Shown here: piece by piece, positions 43,654 through 51,410 of the stretch
How the letters are laid out: each line of letters opens with the position of its first letter
Numbering within the stretch: the first letter of the stretch is position 1
IMG/VR virus record: IMGVR_UViG_3300037189_018914
Span: 1-62,104 of that record
Length of the DNA: 62,104 bases
Source: a virus
Strand: one strand, 5' to 3'
Program-made: the position numbers and the translations under genes
The notes under the pieces: generated by a model
What the model was told of the DNA's origin: nothing
What the model saw: only the letters and a program-made list of their open reading frames with translations
The model's database searches: none

Positions 43654-44159
43654 CAGCCGTTCTCCGGTTGAGCCGGAGAATCGGTCCCCTCGCCACTGGC
43701 GGGTTGAACGGGTTCTGTGTCAGTTTGGACGCCAAGAGCAGCCTGCATAATCAGCATACGCTCGCGAACGAGTGTGACTGCGTGTTCTGCGTTCTCGGCC
43801 TCGACGTAAGGAAGCGTGTCCTGCAGGTGTTGCCATTTGGTGGGTCCAACGCCGGCAACGTTAATTTCGCCCGGCTCGACGACGTTGAACTCGTCCAGCG
43901 TGGCGACGGCAATGGCATCAGCCCTGTTCTGGAAAACGAGAATGCGACCGTCTTTGTCAACAAAGAAACTCGTGCCGCGGCCGTCGCAGATTACGTATCG
44001 AACGGCGGTCTCGCCGCTGTCGATATAGTGTGTTTTCTTTTTCGTCACTTTGGGCTGAGCGAGAGCCTGCGAGTGACAGCAATACTTGTGTTTCTTCCCG
44101 CTGCCACAGATGCAGCGGTCGTTCCTACGCGTGCCCATGGCACGCTTCATGGGGTTCAT
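43653..44159 (-). CDS. SEC-C motif protein, 168 aa
   Basis: The N-terminus holds the SecA-C-like zinc motif RNDRCICGSGKKHKYCC (CxCx8CC/H). The middle is beta-rich with VGPTKWQHLQDTLPYVEAE, and the tail is Pro/Gly-rich. SEC-C proteins are often adaptors binding other proteins. GGAGG lies five bases before the ATG; the gene follows the 318-bp non-coding region and may have its own promoter (TTGACG...TACGCT near 44180-44210). Confidence 0.75.
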   Translation of the reverse strand: MNPMKRAMGTRRNDRCICGSGKKHKYCCHSQALAQPKVTKKKTHYIDSGETAVRYVICDGRGTSFFVDKDGRILVFQNRADAIAVATLDEFNVVEPGEINVAGVGPTKWQHLQDTLPYVEAENAEHAVTLVRERMLIMQAALGVQTDTEPVQPASGEGTDSPAQPENG

Positions 44160-44477
44160 GTAAGCCTCCGTGCGTTGTGTTGCTAGCGTACCGAAAACGG
44201 GGGAACCGTCAACCTACGTCAAAATGTCGTTTTTCCGGGGGAAACAGCGGTTTTGGCAAAAACTCAGAAACCAAAAGTGTGAAAAATTTTTTCGTCGTAA
44301 CTCGTTGCTGGCAAAGATCTTGCGACGAAAAAATGCCAAATTCTGTCCCACTTGACCGATCTACTTCGTAGAAGACCTCTCTTTCAGAGAGAAGAATTGA
44401 AAGGCAGTACACACTGCCTTTCCAATAGTCTTTTGTCTTGATGGTTCTAAATACCAACCCCGACACACTAAATTCCG
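44160..44477 (-). other. Non-coding region with stacked inverted repeats
   Basis: The largest gap without a convincing gene, AT-richer than its surroundings. On the minus strand it has GAAAGGCAGT-GTGT-ACTGCCTTTC (44422-44399), CTCTCT-GAA-AGAGAG (44391-44377 as paired arms), CTTC-TAC-GAAG (44374-44364), and TTTTTTCGTCG pairing with CGACGAAAAAA (44333-44323 and 44297-44287). It may be a regulatory leader, attenuator, small RNA gene, terminator array or replication start. A possible 85-codon frame from GTG at 44466 to 44209 lacks a ribosome site. Confidence 0.6.
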
Positions 44478-44852
44478 TTACCGCTTTTTGATGATGGTCC
44501 CAGACTTCCGGTTAGTTACAGAACGGGGCAGCAGACCTTCCTTACGAGCCCGTACAAGAATCTTCCAAACGTGCCAACCGCCCATGTTTACGCGGAACCG
44601 CGAATTAATGGTCTTGATCAACCGTTCGAACTTCGGGGTGTACGGCAGGTCGTCAGTCGCGATGCCGAATTCAGGATAGGTCGCCATGGCAAACGCAGCG
44701 ATTGCGTCGAGCTTTTGGGTCATCTTTACGCCAACCTCGGGCAGCGTGTTGACCTCCAGCTTGTCGGCTTTGCTGTTGAGGACGTCGAAGAAACGGATTA
44801 CGTTCAGCCCCGAAAGGGTCGGGGTCTTTTTGGACTTGGACTTGGTGGCCAT
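44478..44852 (-). CDS. Hypothetical basic protein, 124 aa
   Basis: Starts MATKSKSKKTPTLSGLNVIR and ends RSVTNRKSGTIIKKR; helical overall (KMTQKLDAIAAFAMATYPEF), with a winged-helix-like end (GGWHVWKILVRARKEGLLP). A DNA-binding role is plausible. Strongly biased codons suggest good expression. It is the last gene before the non-coding region. Confidence 0.72.
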   Translation of the reverse strand: MATKSKSKKTPTLSGLNVIRFFDVLNSKADKLEVNTLPEVGVKMTQKLDAIAAFAMATYPEFGIATDDLPYTPKFERLIKTINSRFRVNMGGWHVWKILVRARKEGLLPRSVTNRKSGTIIKKR

Positions 44853-44872
44853 AGGGTCTCCTTTAGTTGTTA

Positions 44873-45208
44873 TTAAGCAACGGGTTCAGCGACCGGCTCT
44901 TCAGGCTGGTCAGGAATTTCAATCTCGGGCAGGAGGTCGAAGATATTCATCTCCATGTCCAGAATCAGTTGCTGACGACCGCCTGCCTCTGTCGGTGGCG
45001 TCAGGATCACACAGCGAACGTGGGGCTCACAGGGTACGCCCGCTTTGTGTTCGTGGAGCATAGAAAATGTGACGGGAAAGAGTCTGTCGTCAGGCAAGGC
45101 GTTGATTACGTCTTCCCGAACGGCCCTGTTGTATCGCAGGACGTGGAGGGCTTTGTAATTGACGGCCCGCAGACACTCTTTGTCGATGTACTTGTACTTT
45201 TTAGCCAT
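44873..45208 (-). CDS. Hypothetical protein, 111 aa
   Basis: The basic N-terminus MAKKYKYIDKECLRAVNYKA leads to strands (LFPVTFSMLHEHK, RCVILTPPTEAGG) and an acidic Pro-rich tail (PDQPEEPVAEPVA). No family recognised. Overlaps the next upstream gene by 8 bp. Confidence 0.7.
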   Translation of the reverse strand: MAKKYKYIDKECLRAVNYKALHVLRYNRAVREDVINALPDDRLFPVTFSMLHEHKAGVPCEPHVRCVILTPPTEAGGRQQLILDMEMNIFDLLPEIEIPDQPEEPVAEPVA

Positions 45209-45413
45209 TGTTCTTTTTTCGCTTTGGCGTTTTCTTGACCGGGATGACCATGTAGGTCCCCTTGGGAAGACTGATACTCAGGTCGCACTCTTCGTCCAGT
45301 TGAAACGCGGGCACTTCCCGAGTGGCGTCACGCTGACCGTTCATCTTTTTGTGATGCCGGTCTTTCTCGAAATAGGCGTAGACGCGGTCAGAATGCTCAA
45401 TGACCAGTTTCAT
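45201..45413 (-). CDS. Hypothetical protein, 70 aa
   Basis: Starts MKLVIEHSDRVYAYFEKDRH; ends basic (VIPVKKTPKRKKNNG). The ATG at 45411-45413 overlaps the TGA of the previous gene (TGATG), preferred over the GTG three bases earlier. Beta-rich; no family. Confidence 0.7.
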   Translation of the reverse strand: MKLVIEHSDRVYAYFEKDRHHKKMNGQRDATREVPAFQLDEECDLSISLPKGTYMVIPVKKTPKRKKNNG

Positions 45414-45667
45414 CACTGGCCTCGGGCTTTCTGGGCCTCGTGAAACTTGATAACGGCCCGGGCGGCGGTGTCGGCGTCAGAGTTGTTAAAACCTTCTTGC
45501 TTGAACCGCTCTTTGGCATATCGGTACTCAAAGCTGCCCGTGTCGGCCGGCGTGGCGGTGCTCGTGGTGCTCGACGAATTGTTGCCGGCGATCATTTGCA
45601 GGACGACGGCGAGCCCGAGCACGATCCAAACGATCGGCCAGATGCTTCCGTTGTTGCTGTTTGACAT
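45413..45667 (-). CDS. Single-pass membrane protein, 84 aa
   Basis: MSNSNNGSIWPIVWIVLGLA with VVLQMIAG completes a transmembrane helix at residues 9-27. A Ser/Thr linker (SSSTTSTATPAD) and a soluble helical domain (YAKERFKQEGFNNSDADTAA) follow. Start overlaps the preceding stop (TGATG at 45665-45669). Function unknown; an inner-membrane location is likely. Confidence 0.72.
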   Translation of the reverse strand: MSNSNNGSIWPIVWIVLGLAVVLQMIAGNNSSSTTSTATPADTGSFEYRYAKERFKQEGFNNSDADTAARAVIKFHEAQKARGQ

Positions 45668-46104
45668 CAGTTGTTCTCCGGGTTGATGGGTGGTGGGCGG
45701 TGGTCTCGATCCTCCGTCTCCGGGCCGCTTTCGTCGTCCGGGGTGTACGTCGGGTCGCCGCCAAAGTTGATGGTGACGCCGTGGAAGCCGGCGTACTTCA
45801 TCGCCTTGCCGAGCAGCGTGTACTCTTCGTCTGAGTACATGGACCCGAAGGCGTTTTGATGAATAAACAAGTTGGCCGTATCGCCCTGCTTGGCTTTTTG
45901 ACACGCGATTGCAAAGCTTGGCAACTTAGTTTCGATCTCTTTTTTGAGGGCGAGGCGGCGTGCTGACCAGACTTGCTTGGAGACGACTTCTTCGTTGCCG
46001 TCGTTCTCTTCAAGAATCGTGTCAAGTTCGACGCCTGCTCGCTGCAGCCGTTTCTGCAGCCGCCGCATCAATTCTTTTTTGTCGTTCTTTTTGTTTCGGC
46101 TCAT
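45667..46104 (-). CDS. Hypothetical protein, 145 aa
   Basis: A basic helical start (KKELMRRLQKRLQRAGVEL), then a helical-strand region (LGKAMKYAGFHGVTINFGGD) and a disordered acidic/Pro tail. ATGA overlap with the methyltransferase gene, so they are co-translated. No family recognised. Confidence 0.7.
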   Translation of the reverse strand: MSRNKKNDKKELMRRLQKRLQRAGVELDTILEENDGNEEVVSKQVWSARRLALKKEIETKLPSFAIACQKAKQGDTANLFIHQNAFGSMYSDEEYTLLGKAMKYAGFHGVTINFGGDPTYTPDDESGPETEDRDHRPPPINPENN

Positions 46105-47660
46105 GTCGCCTCCTCGATAATTCCAATGTTGACAAAATCCTGAAAGTACGTGCTGAAGAACGTGTCGCAGAGCGTCTGGATGACGGCTACTCGTTCTTCG
46201 TGCGTGGCTAGCTTGACGCCGCCTTTTTTGAGTTCCTTGCCGGACTTTTCTACGTGCACGGTGACACGTTCGGCGAGGTCGGGCAGTCCCCGCTCGATTA
46301 GCTCGTGCAGGATCGTGGCGTTGAAGTCGTTGAGGATGTGACCGGTGCCCGTCAGTTTGCTGGCCAAGGAAACGGTTCGGCCCATAAGCAGATTGTTTGC
46401 CAGCATTTGTCGATTAAATTCGCTGTTGATTTGCAGCTTGCTGTTTGATCGCAAATTTGAGCCGGTAGTCACGGACGCGACCTCGACCTCAAAGATTCCC
46501 ATGCAGGCCCCCACGTCGAGGGCACTGACGATCTCTTCGGGCGTTATGGAGCCCCAATCCTTGCTGGACAGTATCTCGGACAGTTTCATGCCCTTGCCCG
46601 TTAGGATGGCTGCTAGGGCCTCGTAGACAGGTCCCTGAGCCGCGGCGGTCACGACGCCAAGATTGACCGTGAACGGGAACTCGATGTCTGCCCGCATGAG
46701 GCGGAAGTGGAACTGGTCCGCGTGCTGGAGCCGGGCTTCCAGCGACGGCATCGCAATCGGCTCCCGGCAGTACACATCCCAGCGAAACGCCGTATTCGCA
46801 CAGAAATCTTTGTGCGTTTCAATGGTGTTTCGGTCGGTCGTGGTGCTGAACAGTTCTTTGAATTCGGGGCGGACGCACAGGTCCCAAAAATTATCGTGCG
46901 GCGGCAGACTGCCGATAAATTCAAGACCTGCTCGGTTGAAGTCATTTGCAACTTCGTAAAAGTAAAACGTGGCCCAATGCTCGTTCAGATACTCGTGAGC
47001 GAGGTAGCGGGGATTTTGTCGCGTAAACAACTCGATTTTTTCGGATACCATCGGGTTGTCTTCAAAGTATTGAGCCTTGTTGTCGCGGATATATTTGAGG
47101 TATTTGAGAGCCTCTGTGATCCGCTGCATACTGTCGCCTGAACGCCGCAAAGCGTATTGCTGCAGGATTGCTCGAATCGGCTGTAACGCCGCCCAGCCCG
47201 GCATGGCGTTGTAGCTGACCAGCAAAAGACCCTGTTTAGCCAGATGCTTTTTTGCGACGCGAACGATGGCTTCTCGCACCTCGGCGGACACCCAGCTATA
47301 AACGCCGTGCAGGGCGATGAAATCAAACTCCCCTATGTCATCGGGTAAATTCTCGAAGCCGGCCGTGATGACTCGGACGTTATTTAACTTTCCCGCCGCG
47401 ACGTCTTGTTCGATGATCGCTGTGTGGTTGGGGTTGAAGTCTACGCCGACAAATTCTCCGCGTGGATTGGCCGCGGCAAGAGTCGTCAGGCAGCGGCCAA
47501 GCCCGGAGCCTAGTTCGAGATATCGGAAGCCTTTGTCTGTTGCCGGCGGGCGAACACGGTTTATGGTCGCGATGAACTGCATCGCGATCGGGGCCATGTT
47601 TCCATAAAACCCCGGAATGTAATCTACGTCAGAAATATATCCTTTTCCGTCGGCGGCCAT
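46101..47660 (-). CDS. Class I SAM methyltransferase with C-terminal regulatory domain
   Basis: 519 residues. Motif I LELGSGLGRCLTTLAA at 48-63, GEFVGVDFNPNH (motif II) and FDFIALHGVYSWVS mark the Rossmann-like SAM domain; LLLVSYNAMPGWAA follows. The remainder (about 210-519) corresponds to the MethyTransf_Reg plus helical tail layout of bacterial proteins of unknown target. The substrate is unknown: a small molecule, protein or nucleic acid. Good GGAG at the start. Large for a phage methyltransferase and not of a DNA-methylase type (no DPPY or PC motif). Confidence 0.78.
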   Translation of the reverse strand: MAADGKGYISDVDYIPGFYGNMAPIAMQFIATINRVRPPATDKGFRYLELGSGLGRCLTTLAAANPRGEFVGVDFNPNHTAIIEQDVAAGKLNNVRVITAGFENLPDDIGEFDFIALHGVYSWVSAEVREAIVRVAKKHLAKQGLLLVSYNAMPGWAALQPIRAILQQYALRRSGDSMQRITEALKYLKYIRDNKAQYFEDNPMVSEKIELFTRQNPRYLAHEYLNEHWATFYFYEVANDFNRAGLEFIGSLPPHDNFWDLCVRPEFKELFSTTTDRNTIETHKDFCANTAFRWDVYCREPIAMPSLEARLQHADQFHFRLMRADIEFPFTVNLGVVTAAAQGPVYEALAAILTGKGMKLSEILSSKDWGSITPEEIVSALDVGACMGIFEVEVASVTTGSNLRSNSKLQINSEFNRQMLANNLLMGRTVSLASKLTGTGHILNDFNATILHELIERGLPDLAERVTVHVEKSGKELKKGGVKLATHEERVAVIQTLCDTFFSTYFQDFVNIGIIEEAT

Positions 47661-47671
47661 ATCGGCATCTC

Positions 47672-48058
47672 CTAAGCTTCCCTGCGTATTTCATTAAAAA
47701 CAACAAAACGACCGTCGAACGAATAGCTCGGCATTTCTACAGGCGGTGATTTATAACAGCAATTCCTGCGATGGTCACCCGCCGTCCAGCGGGCCCGCAC
47801 TTCTGCCGCACGGGCAATAATTTCTTCGGGGGTGGGGTCGATTTCTTTTTCACCATTTTTTCGCCGTACTTTTTGCACGTGCGTTCGTTTCGGCAGATTG
47901 TGCCGTCTGGCGAGCGTGTGCAGATACGTCAGACTGACTCTTAATTGGATAGCGATTTCTTCGGTTGTGCGTTGTGTTTCCCATAATTGCTTTAGCTTTT
48001 TTACAGGAATCTCCGGGACGTTATTTTTTGTCGGCCGGTCCTTGGCAATCTCAGTCAT
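47672..48058 (-). CDS. HTH DNA-binding protein (GcrA-like or sigma-region-4-like), 128 aa
   Basis: VKKLKQLWETQRTTEEIAIQ followed by LRVSLTYLHTLARRHNLPKR is a helix-turn-helix of the kind found in GcrA and resolvase-type regulators (T.EEIA..L.VS...V...A.RH.LP.R). The C-terminal half contains CCYKSPPVEMPSYSFDG. It may regulate the methyltransferase and following genes. No phosphorylation or ligand domain visible. Confidence 0.65.
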   Translation of the reverse strand: MTEIAKDRPTKNNVPEIPVKKLKQLWETQRTTEEIAIQLRVSLTYLHTLARRHNLPKRTHVQKVRRKNGEKEIDPTPEEIIARAAEVRARWTAGDHRRNCCYKSPPVEMPSYSFDGRFVVFNEIRREA

Positions 48059-48070
48059 ATACGCTCCGAA

Positions 48071-48286
48071 TTACTCCTCGTAACGATACCGGTTGCGAAA
48101 CTCACCGGTTTTCTTTTTGATATCCAACGCCATCTGTTTGTCGATCGTCGACGCCAGAATCAACAGGGCGTTATACGCTGTTGTGTTGATGCCGTACTTG
48201 TCTTCCAACAGAGAGTTGGAAAGCAGCTTGAAGAGGACAACCAACGGATTAGGGCCGGTATCAAGCCGGCCCGTTTTTGGTGTCAT
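48071..48286 (-). CDS. Small hypothetical protein, 71 aa
   Basis: MTPKTGRLDTGPNPLVVLFK is followed by helices LLSNSLLEDKYGIN and NALLILASTIDKQMALDI with a charged end. Overlaps the upstream gene by 26 bp. No family recognised. Confidence 0.68.
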   Translation of the reverse strand: MTPKTGRLDTGPNPLVVLFKLLSNSLLEDKYGINTTAYNALLILASTIDKQMALDIKKKTGEFRNRYRYEE

Positions 48287-48530
48287 TGATTTCGTCCTCC
48301 GTGACGACTGCCCAGCCTATAAAGCTGAAATGATGCTGCGTAGCGTAGAAATCGCCGTGTTCTTTTTCGCCGGCGGAAAGAACGAGGCGTTTATTTTTGT
48401 GGTCAACGCGGAACGCAAGCCCGGAGCGTGGAATACCCCACACGCCGCCGTCCCGAATCGTGTCCACCAGTTGCCGGCACCATTCGATGATATGGTCCGG
48501 GGGCACATTGTTTGAGTTGAGGGCGACCAT
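48261..48530 (-). CDS. Small conserved phage protein, 89 aa
   Basis: GGVWGIPRSGLAFRVDHKNK follows the W.xPRSGL.F pattern of small phage proteins of unknown function; HHFSFIGWAVVTEDEIND follows. ATG shares one base with the TAG stop of the 179-residue gene upstream. Confidence 0.72.
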   Translation of the reverse strand: MVALNSNNVPPDHIIEWCRQLVDTIRDGGVWGIPRSGLAFRVDHKNKRLVLSAGEKEHGDFYATQHHFSFIGWAVVTEDEINDTKNGPA

Positions 48531-49069
48531 TAGAGTGGTTGAAGTTGCCGACGAGTGCCGGAGGGATTGTCCAAATTTTCTGGGGCTTGTCTAGTCCGCA
48601 TTTTTTCGGCGATAGCGTCTGGGTCACATATCTTGGCCAGATACTCGACGAACGCGGCGAGCCACGGACCGTTCGGCTCGTTGTAGTAAACTCTGGCCGA
48701 AGTATTGCCGTTTTGTGCGTAGAAATAAATCATGCGACCGGAGTCTGCACTTTCTTCGCACCACCATCGCGGATTATTATCGCCGCTGTAATGGCTGGAG
48801 AACGTCATTTCGCGGATATTGGCGTTGGCCGGCACTCTTGGGTCGCAGTGCTGCCACGTCATCTCGGCCACTGTTTTCTTATAGGTGCGACTTTGGACGT
48901 CCGACCGCAGTGGTACGGCGGCGAACTCCATGTACAGGGCTGGGATACCGGATGTGCGGAAAGCCGCCCCCTCACGATTTCGCTTGGCCTGTGCCGCGAG
49001 ACGTGCTCGTTCTTGTTCGTTACGCTCTTGTTGCTGCATGGCGTAAATTTGAGTTAGTGCGTCGCTCAT
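48530..49069 (-). CDS. Hypothetical protein, 179 aa (tandem paralogue A)
   Basis: Starts MSDALTQIYAMQQQERNEQE. Aligns without gaps for the first about 50 residues to the next upstream gene (TSGIPALYMEF versus DTGIMEMWDDV at the same residue numbers), and both are 179 residues. A second shared feature near 131-152 is an aromatic helix (WLAAFVEYLAKIC). N-terminal coiled coil (about 8-35). Function unknown; a duplicated pair. Confidence 0.75.
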   Translation of the reverse strand: MSDALTQIYAMQQQERNEQERARLAAQAKRNREGAAFRTSGIPALYMEFAAVPLRSDVQSRTYKKTVAEMTWQHCDPRVPANANIREMTFSSHYSGDNNPRWWCEESADSGRMIYFYAQNGNTSARVYYNEPNGPWLAAFVEYLAKICDPDAIAEKMRTRQAPENLDNPSGTRRQLQPL

Positions 49070-49605
49070 GTTTCTGCCAGTTGGAGGATTTTACGGGACC
49101 GTTTGACGAGGCTGACCGGCTCTAGGTCGATGTTCATGTCCAGCAGCATCTGCGGCGTGATGAACTTCGACAGCCATTTGATAAACGAATCGACGAATTG
49201 CTTCTTGGCTTCCGGCTGATCGTGCGGCAGCGAAAAATTTGTTTTGGTTGTTGTCGCACGGTAGTACAGTGTTGGCTGTTCGTCTTTGTCGGCACTCGGG
49301 TCTTCGACAACCCAGTCGTGTGTGCCGTCGTTTTTGTCGCGAAGCACGAGGCCGGTTTGCTTGATATTTTCTTCTGCCGTTTCGAGTACGAGGGCAGAGA
49401 GAGGTATGGTGTAGCCCTCAAAAATATCGGGCAGCGGATTCGGGATGACGATGTCTTTTACGTCGTCCCACATTTCCATGATGCCTGTGTCTTTGAAATA
49501 GGCCTGCTGGGCACCCAGCTTCTTTTTCTTTAACAGTCGTGTCTTTTCGGCTTTTGTGATGCGGTCGCGGTGTATGGCCGCGACACGCTGAAAAACGTCG
49601 CTCAT
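49066..49605 (-). CDS. Hypothetical protein, 179 aa (tandem paralogue B)
   Basis: Starts MSDVFQRVAAIHRDRITKAE. Same length and arrangement as paralogue A: a basic N-terminal coiled coil (TRLLKKKKLG), the DTGIMEMWDDV segment, and a C-terminal FIKWLSKFITPQMLL helix. ATGA overlap with paralogue A. Probably arose by tandem duplication followed by strong divergence. Confidence 0.75.
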   Translation of the reverse strand: MSDVFQRVAAIHRDRITKAEKTRLLKKKKLGAQQAYFKDTGIMEMWDDVKDIVIPNPLPDIFEGYTIPLSALVLETAEENIKQTGLVLRDKNDGTHDWVVEDPSADKDEQPTLYYRATTTKTNFSLPHDQPEAKKQFVDSFIKWLSKFITPQMLLDMNIDLEPVSLVKRSRKILQLAET

Positions 49606-49615
49606 GTTACGCTTG

Positions 49616-49780
49616 TTAGGTGTTGTAGAGTTCGCAAAACAGGCTTGCGAGATCGCTCACTGAGATAGCGGCGTATTGCGTTAGGTCGTCATTTTGGGCG
49701 TGCTGCAGCGTGGCGTCTGAGACGTGTACGCCCAGTTCACGCATGGCAGAAAGTTCAGCGAATAGGTCGGCGTTTTTCAT
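49616..49780 (-). CDS. Small hypothetical protein, 54 aa
   Basis: ATG at 49778-49780 overlaps the TGA of the next upstream gene (ATGA). Starts MKNADLFAELSAMRELGVHV; ends SDLASLFCELYNT. Helical throughout. The longer reading to 49816 lacks support. Confidence 0.65.
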   Translation of the reverse strand: MKNADLFAELSAMRELGVHVSDATLQHAQNDDLTQYAAISVSDLASLFCELYNT

Positions 49781-50079
49781 TCTTCGCTCTCTAGGTCTAG
49801 TTCGCCGTTCTCCCACGCTTCGGCTGGGTAGAACCAGACGACGGGATAACCCTTGGCTTCGGCGTCGTCTTGGATATTGTCAATTAAAGCTACGAGGCCC
49901 TCTAGCGGGTGTGCTTCGTGTCCACGCCCAGTAACCTGAATCGTCTCCAGTAGGCGAAGTTTTTGCTTGGCCAGAGCTAGCCAGTCGATCATTTCATATA
50001 GCGGCTTTTCGAGCGGTTGGAGATGAGCATGCGTATGCTGCACGTAGACAGTGTCGTCTTCGATTTCAATTAATTTCAT
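49777..50079 (-). CDS. Hypothetical protein, 100 aa
   Basis: ATG at 50077-50079 follows the TGA of the 49-residue gene (TGATATG). Starts MKLIEIEDDTVYVQHTHAHL; contains LAKQKLRLLETIQVTGRGH and YPVVWFYPAEAWENGELDLE. No family recognised. Confidence 0.68.
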   Translation of the reverse strand: MKLIEIEDDTVYVQHTHAHLQPLEKPLYEMIDWLALAKQKLRLLETIQVTGRGHEAHPLEGLVALIDNIQDDAEAKGYPVVWFYPAEAWENGELDLESEE

Positions 50080-50080
50080 A

Positions 50081-50230
50081 TCAATCCTCTGTCGCGTCGT
50101 CGACATACCAGTCGTAGCCGCGGTCTGAAAGAAACTCCAATTCGTCACTCAGAATAGAGATCGCGTTTGTGGCGTCGTCGCTATCCGGGTCTTCGACGCC
50201 CGGGATATCAACTACTACAACAACCTTCAT
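50081..50230 (-). CDS. Small acidic protein, 49 aa
   Basis: ATG at 50228-50230 (ATGA overlap with the 173-residue gene), TGA at 50081-50083. Starts MKVVVVVDIPGVEDPDSDDA; ends YDWYVDDATED. A strand, then a helix; very acidic. Fills the gap between its neighbours exactly, which supports it. Confidence 0.65.
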   Translation of the reverse strand: MKVVVVVDIPGVEDPDSDDATNAISILSDELEFLSDRGYDWYVDDATED

Positions 50231-50748
50231 TGGGCCACTGTTGGCGACCGCCTGAACAGCCTCCGCATGCCGTCTTCTCGCCGCACCATCGCCTCGATTA
50301 CGTCTCGGGGCTCACGCCCGCCACTTCCGAACCTGAAATCAATCCATCGGTCAGGCGAAAAGCCTCGCCACTCGATGTCGACGGTCTTCTTGTTGACTTT
50401 TATAACAACATAGAACGCACAGCCGTCACCGACCGGCACAGACAAGAGCTTGCCGATATGCAGGCCTTCCGGCAGGCTTTCGGCAAAATCTTTGGCCTTG
50501 TGGTATTCGTCTTCGAGATACTGTTGGTATTCGTCGAGCGGATTGAACGTGGATCTGATTTCCGTCAGGGCGTCTACGTTGAGCACGTAGCGTTTTGGCA
50601 GGATGGCGTCGTCTACGATGACCTGCTGCCCGTCTTCGTAATACTGAATAGACTCGGGACTGTACTTGTCTACGACGCCGTAGTGCCATGTGTCAGTCTG
50701 CCGGTCGTACCATTTGACCTGATACAGATCAGGAATTGGGGTTGGCAT
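50227..50748 (-). CDS. Hypothetical protein, 173 aa
   Basis: The beta-rich start DLYQVKWYDRQTDTWHYGVV suggests an SH3-like or WW-like fold; a helix EYQQYLEDEYHKAKDFAESL follows. The C-terminal half mixes strands (GCAFYVVIKVNKKTVDIEWR). Overlaps the upstream gene by 20 bp. No family recognised. Confidence 0.7.
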   Translation of the reverse strand: MPTPIPDLYQVKWYDRQTDTWHYGVVDKYSPESIQYYEDGQQVIVDDAILPKRYVLNVDALTEIRSTFNPLDEYQQYLEDEYHKAKDFAESLPEGLHIGKLLSVPVGDGCAFYVVIKVNKKTVDIEWRGFSPDRWIDFRFGSGGREPRDVIEAMVRREDGMRRLFRRSPTVAQ

Positions 50749-51196
50749 TTCGCTTCTCCATTTCTGCCCGGATTTGCTCCATCACGACAAGGTGGTGGGC
50801 AACTTCTTTGCGGGCCAGTTGTTTGAGCAAGTCCGCGTCCCAGTCGGCGATAATCGGAAGCGAATCGGGCCACGAGGCTGATTCTTCGGCGTAGCCTGCG
50901 TCAGCACCAGCCTGCTTGTACATGTCTATCTGGCACTTTATGTACCACTTTTCCGCTTCATCACTACTGAGCGTCGGCGGATCGTCGTCGTCACTGGTGT
51001 TCTCGTGGCACAGCAGCTTCCAGCGGGCGTCCACAAGAGCTTTGATCAGATCAGCTTCGAACCCGTGTTCATACTCAAAGCTGGCGACAAACACTTTGAT
51101 AAGCATGCTCTCCAGATCGTCGGCGGATAATTCGTCGTCACCGCCGAGCCGATCCATCATGTAGCCGATTTTTTCAAGCGTTACTTCGCGATTCAT
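50729..51196 (-). CDS. Hypothetical helical protein, 155 aa
   Basis: Contains EKIGYMMDRLGGDDELSADD, FEADLIKALVDARWKLLCHE and KWYIKCQIDMYKQAGADAGY; helical, acidic in the middle. It overlaps both neighbours slightly. No family recognised. Confidence 0.7.
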   Translation of the reverse strand: MNREVTLEKIGYMMDRLGGDDELSADDLESMLIKVFVASFEYEHGFEADLIKALVDARWKLLCHENTSDDDDPPTLSSDEAEKWYIKCQIDMYKQAGADAGYAEESASWPDSLPIIADWDADLLKQLARKEVAHHLVVMEQIRAEMEKRNANPNS

Positions 51197-51410
51197 TTGT
51201 CAGTTTCAACTTTCTTTTTGAACCACTGAAGAAAAACACTTTCCCCAGTAAACCGATCGTCAGGAGGGGCCAGATGACGCAAAAGATCAGGACGTTGACG
51301 GCGTTGTAGCTGAGCCCGGTTAGATAGCCGATGAGCAGCAACAGGTTTACGCAGGCGTCAAAAATGAAATCAATTACCGCGTTACCTGACCGTATAGGTG
51401 TGTTAGTCAT
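51174..51410 (-). CDS. Membrane protein, 78 aa, two predicted helices
   Basis: ATG at 51408-51410. Starts MTNTPIRSGNAVIDFIFDAC; VNLLLLIGYLTGLSYNAVNV and LIFCVIWPLLTIGLLGKVFF form two membrane segments. A basic tail (GSKRKLKLTNESRSNA) follows. Overlaps the DUF1281-like gene by 8 bp. Possible holin-like or inner-membrane accessory; unproven. Confidence 0.7.
   Translation of the reverse strand: MTNTPIRSGNAVIDFIFDACVNLLLLIGYLTGLSYNAVNVLIFCVIWPLLTIGLLGKVFFFSGSKRKLKLTNESRSNA

Noticed and set aside
44209-44466. 85-codon minus-strand frame in the non-coding region
   Set aside because: Starts at GTG with no ribosome site and crosses several inverted repeats; kept as an open possibility only.
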